Shown one piece after another: positions 6,913 to 12,590 of a stretch of 12,590 bases of DNA (within the stretch, counting starts at the first letter, position 1; every line of letters begins with the position of its first letter). The position numbers and the translations under genes were made by a program. Source of the stretch: Pseudomonadota bacterium (lineage in GTDB: Bacteria; Bdellovibrionota; Bdellovibrionia; Bdellovibrionales; JAEYZS01). Below the pieces are notes generated by a model, which saw nothing but the letters and a program-made list of their open reading frames with translations, was not told the DNA's origin and ran no database searches. Where the stretch lies: positions 1 to 12,590 of the forward strand of contig JAEYZS010000316.1 of NCBI GenBank assembly GCA_023427925.1, given 5' to 3'.

Positions 6913-7437
6913 ATGAGAGCGTTAGCTGTTTATTGGGTTATTTTTTTATTGATGGTTTTCAGTTCGCATTTGGCGCGGGCTCAGTCTCCCGCGTCAACTT
7001 CAAATGGTTTAGAGGTTTGCTTTACGGGAATGGCGGGTGAACTTTCCAAAATGCAATATCAGAATTTTGAAGACTATTTCCAGGATCAGGCTTTTCGCTC
7101 TTACTATGCTAGCCAGATGACTTGTGAGAGTTTGAAGAAAGTCCGATTTGGAATATCGACTGCGGTTTTCACGCTGACATTGAGTTCCATTTATGTGGGA
7201 GCCACTGGAGTTGGAATCCCGGTGTCCGTGGGAATCGGATTGACATCGGCAAGCTTGAGCTACTTGAACTTTGTGGTCAGTCAAATGGACTGCCAACAAG
7301 ACAAGGAAGACTTTAAGAAAAAGGTGACCGAGGCAATTTGCGAGACTTTAAATGGGTCAGAAATTTCATGTGACCCGAAGTCAGTTAAAACTTTTGAATT
7401 CGGTGACCTCAACCTCATGTGCAGAGGATCGATTTAG
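6913..7437 (+). CDS. Exported cysteine-bearing protein with Gly-rich hydrophobic core
   Basis: The 174-residue product is not recognised. The ATG at 6913 is chosen over an in-frame TTG at 6886 because GAGG (6904-6907) is 5 bases upstream and the protein then begins exactly with a signal peptide (about 1-23, ending A-R-A). The mature part has six cysteines (36, 71, 127, 143, 153, 170). Between C71 and C127 lies a long hydrophobic, Gly/Ser/Thr-rich stretch (about 79-123) that could form two membrane-crossing or packed helices, with a glycine-spaced turn around 96-109. Exported proteins with such a cysteine-flanked hydrophobic hairpin may insert into a membrane, but this is inference; a lipid- or partner-binding role is equally possible. 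It ends 157 bases before the next gene. Confidence 0.82.
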   Translation: MRALAVYWVIFLLMVFSSHLARAQSPASTSNGLEVCFTGMAGELSKMQYQNFEDYFQDQAFRSYYASQMTCESLKKVRFGISTAVFTLTLSSIYVGATGVGIPVSVGIGLTSASLSYLNFVVSQMDCQQDKEDFKKKVTEAICETLNGSEISCDPKSVKTFEFGDLNLMCRGSI

Positions 7438-7479
7438 TCTACTAAGCGGCGATAACACCCTGCACTTTTGTGAGCATGA

Positions 7480-7523
7480 TTTTATTTTCAGACTCTGCCC
7501 CATAAAATTTCGTGAAAATAAAA
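7480..7523. repeat. 11-bp perfect inverted repeat upstream of the sigma-54 promoter
   Basis: TTTTATTTTCA (7480-7490) and TGAAAATAAAA (7513-7523) are perfect inverted arms with a 22-base spacer. The centre lies about 75 bases before the predicted start site of the sigma-54 promoter, a usual place for binding of the activator protein. It could also form a hairpin in the 3' end of the upstream transcript. Confidence 0.6.
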
Positions 7524-7550
7524 CTAAGGACAAATTGACACTAAACCTCC

Positions 7551-7566
7551 TGGCACTGGGCTTGCT
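7551..7566 (+). promoter_or_regulatory. Sigma-54 (-24/-12) promoter of the Pro/Arg-rod gene
   Basis: TGGCACTGGGCTTGCT fits the sigma-54 consensus TGGCAC-N5-TTGC[AT] at every conserved position of the core, with exactly ten bases between GG (7552-7553) and GC (7564-7565), and a C before the TGG. The start site is predicted near 7577, giving a leader of about 18 bases that carries GGAGG (7583-7587). Such promoters need an ATP-driven activator protein bound upstream. Confidence 0.78.
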
Positions 7567-7594
7567 ATTTATAGTGCCTTGTGGAGGAAAATCT

Positions 7595-9139
7595 ATGAAA
7601 TGGTATCAATTTGATTACAAAAGATCGCTGAGCAAGTTTTTAGCGGTCGTACTAATGGCTTCACCCAATGGGGTATATGCTGGAAGTATCGAACAAATAA
7701 AATTGTCTGACTCAGTTACTGAGGCTCAGATTGCACTAACTGCCCAAGAAACTCATCCTGTTTATGAACAAGTGCCATATGAAGCAACTTGTACAAGAAC
7801 TGAATATAGAGATGAATGGCGTTGCCACAATGAATATCAGCAGCAATGTAATAACGAATGGGTATGTCACGAAAGACCCGTTCAAGTTTGTCAAAGAGGC
7901 GCAAGCTTGTTTGATTTTTCTCTATTTAACGTAGCTCATGCGGCTGATGCTGGAAGCGAGCAAAATAGACCGCCTCGTCCTGATCCTCGTCCGGAGCCGA
8001 GACCGCGACCACCAAGTGATCCCGTATCTCCTCCAAGCCGACCGGAACAGCCAAGACCGCGCCCGCCAAGTCAACCGCTTCCGCCGCGTCCTCAGCCAAA
8101 ACCAGAGCCTCCTAAGCCGCAACCACCGCGTCCACCAGAGCAGCCAAGGCCGAAGCCGCCAAGTCAGCCGCTTCCACCGCCGAAGCCTCCAGAAAATCCG
8201 CGTCCGAGACCGCCGGAGCCTCCACGTCCACCGCGTCCACCGGAGCAGCCTCGTCCGCCGAAGCCGCCTCAGCAACCGCGTCCGAGACCGCCAGAGCCTC
8301 CTCCTCCACCGCGTCCACCGGAGCAGCCGCGACCACCGCGTCCTCCAGTGAAACCGCCAAGACCAGTATGTCATACTGAGTGGAAACGTGAGTGTGGTTA
8401 CGAGTACAAGTGTCACAATGTACCAGTACAGAAGTGTGGATACGTACAAGTGCCTCACACTGTAACTTACCCGTGTACCAAGTATAAAGAAGTGTTGAGC
8501 CACTATGAATTAGATTACAACGTTCAAGGTGTCGCAAAAGTGAATCTTCTTGCAAGAGAACGTTTAGGAACTGAAGAGGTGTTAGATGTTGTTCTCAGTG
8601 GGGATAAAATCCTGTTAAGACAAAATGTACCGTCACAACAGAACCTCGTTCTTGTAAGAACATTGAATAGCCACTCACAAGTTGTGAAGCCTGATCAAGG
8701 ACCTAAAAAGCCAGGATTAAAACAGGTTTCAGCCGAGTTAACTACAGAGTTGATCCCTTTATCAACTTTGAGAGCTGAGCTTGCGCAAGAACTCAGTGAG
8801 GTGCGTATTCAAGCAAATACATTGAGCTTTGTCCTCGCAAACTCTCTGTATGCTGATATGTTGGCTCTAAAGCTTAAGCTTGTTCATGATAAACTCGTCG
8901 ACAAGACACTTTATAATGGAGAAGTTCCACCGAGTGCTGTATCCATCGAGAGATTTGGTCAATCTGCAAAAATAACTGTGGATTTTGCTAAACTTTCGAA
9001 AACCGCATTGAAGCGGAAGCAGAAGTACAAGGTTCAACTTGAGCTCAGCATAGTTACTGCGCAGGATACAGAAGTCCTAAACAGACAGATGATCCTAGCA
9101 GCTGCTGCGAAATCTCAGGTTAAGCTTAAGGCAGAATAA
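7595..9139 (+). CDS. Exported Pro/Arg-rich rod protein with duplicated cysteine module
   Basis: The 514-residue product is not recognised. ATG 7595 is chosen because GGAGG (7583-7587) lies 7 bases before it and the protein then starts with a signal peptide (about 1-29); an upstream extension of the frame overlaps the previous gene and crosses the promoter. Layout: a short acidic head; a cysteine module (C66, C77, C85, C91, C99); a Pro/Arg/Lys/Glu-rich stretch (125-257) built of P-P-R-P and P-P-E-P-P units, expected to be a stiff extended rod; a second cysteine module (C259, C267, C273, C281, plus C294); and a 210-residue tail without cysteine. The two modules share C-H-x-E-[YW]-x3-C-x2-E-[YW]-x-C-H-x2-P-V-Q-x-C. 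The basic rod could span or bind the cell wall or LPS. Function is unknown. Confidence 0.87.
   Translation: MKWYQFDYKRSLSKFLAVVLMASPNGVYAGSIEQIKLSDSVTEAQIALTAQETHPVYEQVPYEATCTRTEYRDEWRCHNEYQQQCNNEWVCHERPVQVCQRGASLFDFSLFNVAHAADAGSEQNRPPRPDPRPEPRPRPPSDPVSPPSRPEQPRPRPPSQPLPPRPQPKPEPPKPQPPRPPEQPRPKPPSQPLPPPKPPENPRPRPPEPPRPPRPPEQPRPPKPPQQPRPRPPEPPPPPRPPEQPRPPRPPVKPPRPVCHTEWKRECGYEYKCHNVPVQKCGYVQVPHTVTYPCTKYKEVLSHYELDYNVQGVAKVNLLARERLGTEEVLDVVLSGDKILLRQNVPSQQNLVLVRTLNSHSQVVKPDQGPKKPGLKQVSAELTTELIPLSTLRAELAQELSEVRIQANTLSFVLANSLYADMLALKLKLVHDKLVDKTLYNGEVPPSAVSIERFGQSAKITVDFAKLSKTALKRKQKYKVQLELSIVTAQDTEVLNRQMILAAAAKSQVKLKAE
7967..8365 (+). repeat. DNA region of degenerate Pro/Arg codon repeats
   Basis: This stretch encodes residues 125-257 of the rod protein and is made of CCN and CGN/AAG codons in degenerate units such as CCGCGTCCACCGGAGCAGCC. 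It is far richer in GC than its surroundings and opens long false frames on both strands. Such tracts can change in length by slippage or recombination. Confidence 0.75.
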
Positions 9140-9165
9140 TCGTCCTAACCCATAATAGTCCTCTT

Positions 9166-9200
9166 AAACGCCGACTCGTAAAAAGGTCGGCGTTTTTTTT
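9166..9200 (+). terminator. Strong intrinsic terminator after the rod-protein gene
   Basis: AAACGCCGAC (9166-9175) pairs perfectly with GTCGGCGTTT (9186-9195) around a 10-base loop, and the T run continues for eight bases (9193-9200). It lies 26 bases after the stop codon. Confidence 0.93.
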
Positions 9201-9269
9201 GCTAAGCACAAAGATCAATGGCTGGTTCATAAGAAAAATTTAAGCTTAGATTCGCTTTTGCTTTTTTGA

Positions 9270-9278
9270 TGATATAAT
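9270..9278 (+). promoter_or_regulatory. Extended -10 promoter of the Lys-rich gene
   Basis: TG (9270-9271), one base, then a perfect TATAAT (9273-9278) form an extended -10 element. No convincing -35 is seen, as is common with this type. The start site is predicted near 9285, about 30 bases before the ATG; it would drive the Lys-rich gene and rnhA together. Confidence 0.6.
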
Positions 9279-9313
9279 GTAGTATGTCCCCACCAAATAA
9301 TATGAGGTAAGTC

Positions 9314-9820
9314 ATGGCAAAAAAGAAATCTTCAAGTGTTAAAAAAAGCGTTAAAAAAATTCAGAAAAAAGCGAAGGTTAAAACATCGCGCACAATCAAG
9401 AATGCGAAATCTAAACTATCAAGTGTAAATAAAGGCGCAGTAAGCCAGGCTTCTGGGGTTGTGAAGGAAAAAATTGGTAAGCTTGAAAAGAAAATAGGTC
9501 AACTTACAGACATCAAGAAACTTAAACTTTCTGGGAAAAAACAAGAAATCATCGGAAAAGCTCAGCAATTTGTTGGTGAAGTAGAAACTAACTTCGTAAA
9601 AATCAAAGGTCAGGCGAAGGGTGAGTTGGAAAAAGTACGATCCCAAGCTGAAAAGGAACTTCTTAAGATCAAAAATCAAACCGAAGACAAATTGACCAAA
9701 GTAAAAAGCCAACTTGAAATCAACAAGGTTAAGGCTCAAGCTGAAGAAAAACTTCTCAAGGTCGGTAACCTTGCGCTAGACAAAGCAAACAGAATTTTAG
9801 ACCGATTGACCAAGAAATAA
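9314..9820 (+). CDS. Lysine-rich protein with 11-residue repeats, histone-like
   Basis: The 168-residue product is strongly basic. Residues 1-40 are a K/S/T-rich tail (K-K-K, S-V-K-K-S-V-K-K) resembling the basic tails of histone H1-like bacterial proteins. Residues 97-160 are a series of 11-residue units of the form [IV]-[KR]-x-Q-[AT]-E-x2-L-x-K, starting at 97, 108, 119, 130 (nine residues only), 139 and 150. Such hendecads form long amphipathic or coiled helices. No signal peptide is seen, so it should stay in the cytoplasm. It may bind nucleic acid, membranes or storage granules; the basic tail favours nucleic acid. GAGG (9304-9307) is 6 bases before the ATG. It is followed by rnhA after 8 bases, so the two are probably co-transcribed. 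Confidence 0.83.
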   Translation: MAKKKSSSVKKSVKKIQKKAKVKTSRTIKNAKSKLSSVNKGAVSQASGVVKEKIGKLEKKIGQLTDIKKLKLSGKKQEIIGKAQQFVGEVETNFVKIKGQAKGELEKVRSQAEKELLKIKNQTEDKLTKVKSQLEINKVKAQAEEKLLKVGNLALDKANRILDRLTKK

Positions 9821-9828
9821 TTTTCGAG

Positions 9829-10281
9829 ATGAGTTGGCCTAAGGCAATCAAAATCTACACAGACGGTGCAAGCAGAGGAAATCCTGGGCCAGCTTCTATA
9901 GGTGTCTCGTTTACTACAGTCAAAGATGAAGAAATCTCAACACTCTCCGAAGCAATCGGAGATCAGACAAACAATTTCGCCGAATACACAGCTCTCATTC
10001 GCGGGTTAGAAGTGGCCAAAGATAATAAAGTAGAAAAAGTTTGGGTTCGCACCGACAGCCAACTCATGGTGAGACAACTTCTGGGTGAATACAAAGTAAA
10101 AGCAGAGGGCATCAAAGATCTTTACGCTCAGGCAGCGAGCTTGCTTAAAGAATTTGAAAAAGTCCGCCTAGAACACGTCCCCCGAGAACAAAACAAGCGC
10201 GCAGACGAGCTAGCAAACCAAGCATTAGACAAACAATTCAAAGGCGCAAAACTTTTCGCCTATGACGAAGACTTTGACTAA
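9829..10281 (+). CDS. rnhA: Ribonuclease HI
   Basis: RNase HI cuts the RNA strand of RNA-DNA hybrids, removing R-loops and primers. The 150-residue product has the four acidic metal ligands in the family order: D12 (I-Y-T-D-G-A-S-R-G-N-P-G-P-A), E52 (N-F-A-E-Y-T-A-L), D76 (V-R-T-D-S-Q-L-M) and D126 (N-K-R-A-D-E-L-A-N), with H116 before the last in V-P-R-E-x-N-K-R-A-D-E. It lacks the basic handle region of E. coli RNase HI and belongs to the shorter bacterial type. The start, ATG 9829, is 8 bases after the Lys-rich gene and has only a weak ribosome binding site, which suggests translation coupled to that gene. An acidic tail ends the protein. Confidence 0.93.
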   Translation: MSWPKAIKIYTDGASRGNPGPASIGVSFTTVKDEEISTLSEAIGDQTNNFAEYTALIRGLEVAKDNKVEKVWVRTDSQLMVRQLLGEYKVKAEGIKDLYAQAASLLKEFEKVRLEHVPREQNKRADELANQALDKQFKGAKLFAYDEDFD

Positions 10282-10298
10282 AGGTGCGGCTCACCTTT
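10280..10298. terminator. Hairpin at the convergence of rnhA and the protease gene
   Basis: AAAGGTG (10280-10286) pairs perfectly with CACCTTT (10292-10298) around a CGGCT loop. It overlaps the stop codons of both converging genes and has A/T flanks on either side. The T tails are short (four and three), so termination may be partial. Confidence 0.55.
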
Positions 10299-11466
10299 TG
10301 TCTAGCGATGTGTCATTGTTGGCGGGGATTCTTGGGGGGTTCTTTGAGTCTAAATTTTTCAGCATTGAATTCAATTCGGTTTCTACATTTGAAATGTCTG
10401 ATGAGAAAATATTTTTTTGATGAAGTATATTGCTCGCGATTAACCCACTTGCTGTAATGTTGGTATCTTTCATTGTTAGTGCTCTATAAGTATTGAGTTT
10501 GGTTTTGTATTTGGTTTTTCCTGCGAGGCTCTCCTCGAGCTCTCCTGTTTTTACCAAATACTCAATTAGTTTATTCGGCGTCTTTATCTCGCGATTTTGA
10601 TCGAGGAGCATAGCAAGAGCGCCGGTTACGAATGCAGTGGCCTGGGAGGTTCCGGTCATCTTCCCATATCGGCCTTTAGGAAGGGTAGAGTAGATTTCTT
10701 TTCCTGGGGCAGCGATGTCGATGGTTTTTTTGCCGTAGTTACTCGAATCGACGAGATTGGATTCTTCCGTAAGTGAGGCGACTGAGATAATATTTGAGAG
10801 GTCGTAACTTGCTGGATAAAAGCCATTTCGATCGGTATTCGTTGTATCGTTGCCAGCCGCTGCGACAAAAAGAATATTTTTATCTAGTGCTCGTTTGATA
10901 GCAGCTTCCTCATCAGGGTTTGATCCAAAGCCGCCACCAGAATAATTAATAATATGAGCCCCCATCTCAACCGCGTAATCAATTGCGCGTACCGTATTCG
11001 AAAGATTTTTATCCGAGAGCGACTTTGGATCAAAATATTTTAAAATCATAAATTTCACTTTTGGTGCAACACTTTTGACAATCCCAGTGACATGAGTTCC
11101 GTGGCCGTGGGCATCGAAGGGATTACTGGTGTTATTCACAAAGTTCCATCCGTGCACGTCATCTACAAAACCATTATTGTCGTCATCAATTCCATTGCTA
11201 GGGATTTCTTTCGAATTTATCCAGATATTGTTCTTTAGTTCTGGGTGATTGATGTCGGCTCCCGTATCTATAATGGCAACAATGATGGCGCTGTTACCTT
11301 GGGAGATGCTCCAACTCTTTTCGGTTTCGATTTTCAAAAGTCCCCAATTGTTTTTAGGTGGATCGGAAATTCCCGGCGATACTTGTTTGTTGCTTGCAGC
11401 AAAACTTTCGAGGGTTGCTATAAGAGTAAAAAAAGCGATCAAAAATAAAATTAAAACTCGATTCAT
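10291..11466 (-). CDS. Exported subtilisin-family (S8) serine protease
   Basis: The 391-residue product has a signal peptide (about 1-23) and a full subtilase domain. Catalytic residues are D67 (A-I-I-D-T-G-A-D), H122 (H-G-H-G-T-H-V-T-G) and S274 (G-T-S-Q-A-T-A), with oxyanion N206 (A-A-A-G-N-D). The usual Pro after G-T-S-x-A is Ala. An acidic loop G-I-D-D-D-N-N-G-F-V-D-D (92-103) resembles calcium-binding loops of the family. The catalytic domain begins by about residue 40, so the usual ~80-residue inhibitory propeptide is absent. A polar tail of about 60 residues (331-391) ends the protein. On the minus strand GGAAGG (11472-11477) lies 5 bases before the ATG. It follows the RHS-like gene by 12 bases, so the two form an operon; the partner could be a substrate, chaperone or inhibitor. 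Confidence 0.93.
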   Translation of the reverse strand: MNRVLILFLIAFFTLIATLESFAASNKQVSPGISDPPKNNWGLLKIETEKSWSISQGNSAIIVAIIDTGADINHPELKNNIWINSKEIPSNGIDDDNNGFVDDVHGWNFVNNTSNPFDAHGHGTHVTGIVKSVAPKVKFMILKYFDPKSLSDKNLSNTVRAIDYAVEMGAHIINYSGGGFGSNPDEEAAIKRALDKNILFVAAAGNDTTNTDRNGFYPASYDLSNIISVASLTEESNLVDSSNYGKKTIDIAAPGKEIYSTLPKGRYGKMTGTSQATAFVTGALAMLLDQNREIKTPNKLIEYLVKTGELEESLAGKTKYKTKLNTYRALTMKDTNITASGLIASNILHQKNIFSSDISNVETELNSMLKNLDSKNPPRIPANNDTSLDKR

Positions 11467-11478
11467 TTTATCCTTCCT

Positions 11479-12483
11479 TTAAATTTTAGAAATTAAATTT
11501 TTTCCATTTTTTATAACTTTTACGGGGCTTCCATCAAACGGGTGATAAGTGATATCTAGTGTTTGCTTGGGTTGATTGATCTTGTAGCGTTCTAAATATT
11601 TTTTTCCATCATCTCGTGTTTTATACCAAAATTCGTAGGTAAACTGTTCTGTCGGAATATTTGCACACTTTCGAGTAAGAGTAGAGACTTGATGAAGCGG
11701 ATCCTTGTTGGCTGTATAAAAATCATAATACTCGATGCAAGTACTCGGAAGTTCTACTTTTAAAACTCGATCTTGCTCATTGTTGTAGACTACGTTTTCT
11801 TGCGATTTATCTGGGTAGGTGAGGTTTATCAGGTTGTTGAATCGATCGTATTCAAAGAGATGCGATTCACGATCAAGACTCACAGCCTGTACTAAGTTAG
11901 ATTTTTCGTAAAGATAAATGATCTCTTGGTTGGACGGACCACCCATTCTAAAAATCTGACCTGAATCGTTCATCAAAATCAAAAGGGTTAAGCCATTGTT
12001 GCTTTTTATTTTGTTTAATCGATCACCCCTGTATTCGAATTCATAACGTAGTCCAGAGGAAAATCGAACTTCTATATTTTGTCCTCTTTTGTTGAAAGTC
12101 CTAATTTCACCATTGGATAAGGTGAGATAATAATTTCCTGAACGAAATATCAGCCGTTCCTTTGTAATTGGGTTTTCAAAGGTGCGCGTTCTAAGGAGAT
12201 TGTTCTCATCCATGAGAACATAAGGGGATTCTACGTTACACTCTAAAAGATTTATTTCTCGAGGCCCTTTTATGACAAGAGACTTCTCAAGATTGGAACA
12301 CCAACCGAATCCGAAGTATCCGATGTGTAAGGACCGGCTACTGTACGACCTTTGTATCTTGGGGAGATCTTCAAAGGACACTTGGTAGCTTGCATCCTTC
12401 ATATTGACTTCAGCTCTTGTGACTAGAGTAAAGATTAGGATCTGAGAGAAGAGAATGATTTGGACTATTATAAAAAGTTTCAT
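11479..12483 (-). CDS. Exported short RHS/YD-repeat-like protein
   Basis: The 334-residue product has a signal peptide (about 1-24). Residues 40-63, L-P-K-I-Q-R-S-Y-S-S-R-S followed by G-x-F-G-F-G-W-C-S-N-L, match the entry segment of RHS-repeat proteins (LPL-x-R-x-Y-x-S-R-S...F-G-x-G-W). YD-type strands follow: Y-E-F-E-Y-R-G-D-R-L-x-K-I (about 147-160), L-F-E-Y-D-R-F-N-N-L-I-N-L-T-Y-P (209-224), V-V-Y-N-N-E-Q-D-R-V-L-K-V. Full RHS proteins usually exceed 1000 residues and end in a core motif and toxin; this one stops after the beginning of the repeat shell. Four cysteines (62, 82, 249, 273). ATG 12483 gives the signal peptide; TTG 12504 in frame is an alternative, but neither has a clear ribosome binding site. 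It is followed by the subtilase gene. Confidence 0.82.
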   Translation of the reverse strand: MKLFIIVQIILFSQILIFTLVTRAEVNMKDASYQVSFEDLPKIQRSYSSRSLHIGYFGFGWCSNLEKSLVIKGPREINLLECNVESPYVLMDENNLLRTRTFENPITKERLIFRSGNYYLTLSNGEIRTFNKRGQNIEVRFSSGLRYEFEYRGDRLNKIKSNNGLTLLILMNDSGQIFRMGGPSNQEIIYLYEKSNLVQAVSLDRESHLFEYDRFNNLINLTYPDKSQENVVYNNEQDRVLKVELPSTCIEYYDFYTANKDPLHQVSTLTRKCANIPTEQFTYEFWYKTRDDGKKYLERYKINQPKQTLDITYHPFDGSPVKVIKNGKNLISKI

Positions 12484-12499
12484 AGTCCAACTTTCAATT

Positions 12500-12515
12500 T
12501 GCAACGTAAAGACCA
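12500..12515 (-). promoter_or_regulatory. Weak sigma-54-like element upstream of the RHS-like/subtilase operon
   Basis: Read on the minus strand, TGGTCTTTACGTTGCA has TGG and TTGCA with the exact GG-N10-GC spacing, but the bases between differ from the consensus. The start site would be near 12489, only about 6 bases before ATG 12483, so the mRNA would be nearly leaderless; no ribosome binding site is seen there either. Chance is a real alternative. Confidence 0.3.
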
Positions 12516-12590
12516 GCTAAAAACGCATATATTCGCTTTTAAGTGTACATAGCTTTTCAACCGTATATCAGTTTCTTAACATATGAATTT

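Noticed and set aside
7535..7540. TTGACA as a sigma-70 -35 box for the rod-protein gene
   Set aside because: At 17 bases downstream the sequence is GGGCTT, not a -10 box; the sigma-54 element 10 bases further explains the promoter better.
7352..7594. Upstream 81-codon extension of the rod-protein frame
   Set aside because: It overlaps the preceding gene, has no ribosome binding site, hides the signal peptide and would place the sigma-54 promoter inside the coding sequence. ATG 7595 has GGAGG at proper spacing.
7922..8555. Long minus-strand open frames (193 and 147 codons) and a + strand frame across the Pro-rich region
   Set aside because: They are by-products of the repeated CCN/CGN codons: products are Arg/Trp/Leu- or Ala/Val-rich low complexity, with no start signals.

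Overview
The window looks like chromosomal DNA from a Bdellovibrio-like predatory bacterium (Bdellovibrionota), or a close relative, with moderate to low GC. This rests on the gene order rpsU-yqeY-dnaG-rpoD, with sigma factor and primase of ordinary Gram-negative type, followed by a dense run of small secreted orphan proteins. It is an inference from gene content; no search was run.

Left part (1-4800): the first codons of a tadA-like deaminase gene point left. A macromolecular synthesis operon then reads right: ribosomal protein S21 (with an unusual Gly/Arg tail), a YqeY/GatB-like protein, DNA primase and the housekeeping sigma factor, ending in a strong intrinsic terminator. A terminator-shaped hairpin with a six-T tail lies inside yqeY, between rpsU and dnaG, where E. 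coli also lowers dnaG output. A tRNA with anticodon CAT follows.

Middle part (4800-9200): five genes for apparently exported proteins, none of confident function. They are a 111-residue protein made of three 30-residue two-cysteine repeats; a secreted HExxH protein; a small exported protein on the minus strand; a cysteine-bearing protein with a glycine-rich hydrophobic core; and a 514-residue protein in which a Pro/Arg-rich rod separates two copies of one cysteine module. A 25/26-bp hairpin repeat occurs twice, flanking the first of these genes. Two sigma-54-type (-24/-12) promoters are visible, one of them with an almost perfect core, upstream of the rod protein and the HExxH protein.

Right part (9200-12590): a lysine-rich protein with 11-residue repeats lies 8 bases upstream of an RNase HI gene. 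A minus-strand pair then converges on rnhA: a short RHS/YD-repeat-like exported protein followed 12 bases later by an exported subtilisin-family protease that lacks the usual inhibitory propeptide. A third, weaker sigma-54-like element lies upstream of this pair.

Taken together, a conserved information-processing operon and a tRNA border an accessory block of exported proteins, some probably under activator-dependent sigma-54 control. The strongest candidates for something undescribed are the RHS-like/subtilase pair, the duplicated-cysteine rod protein with its sigma-54 promoter, and the 30-residue cysteine-repeat protein flanked by hairpin repeats.
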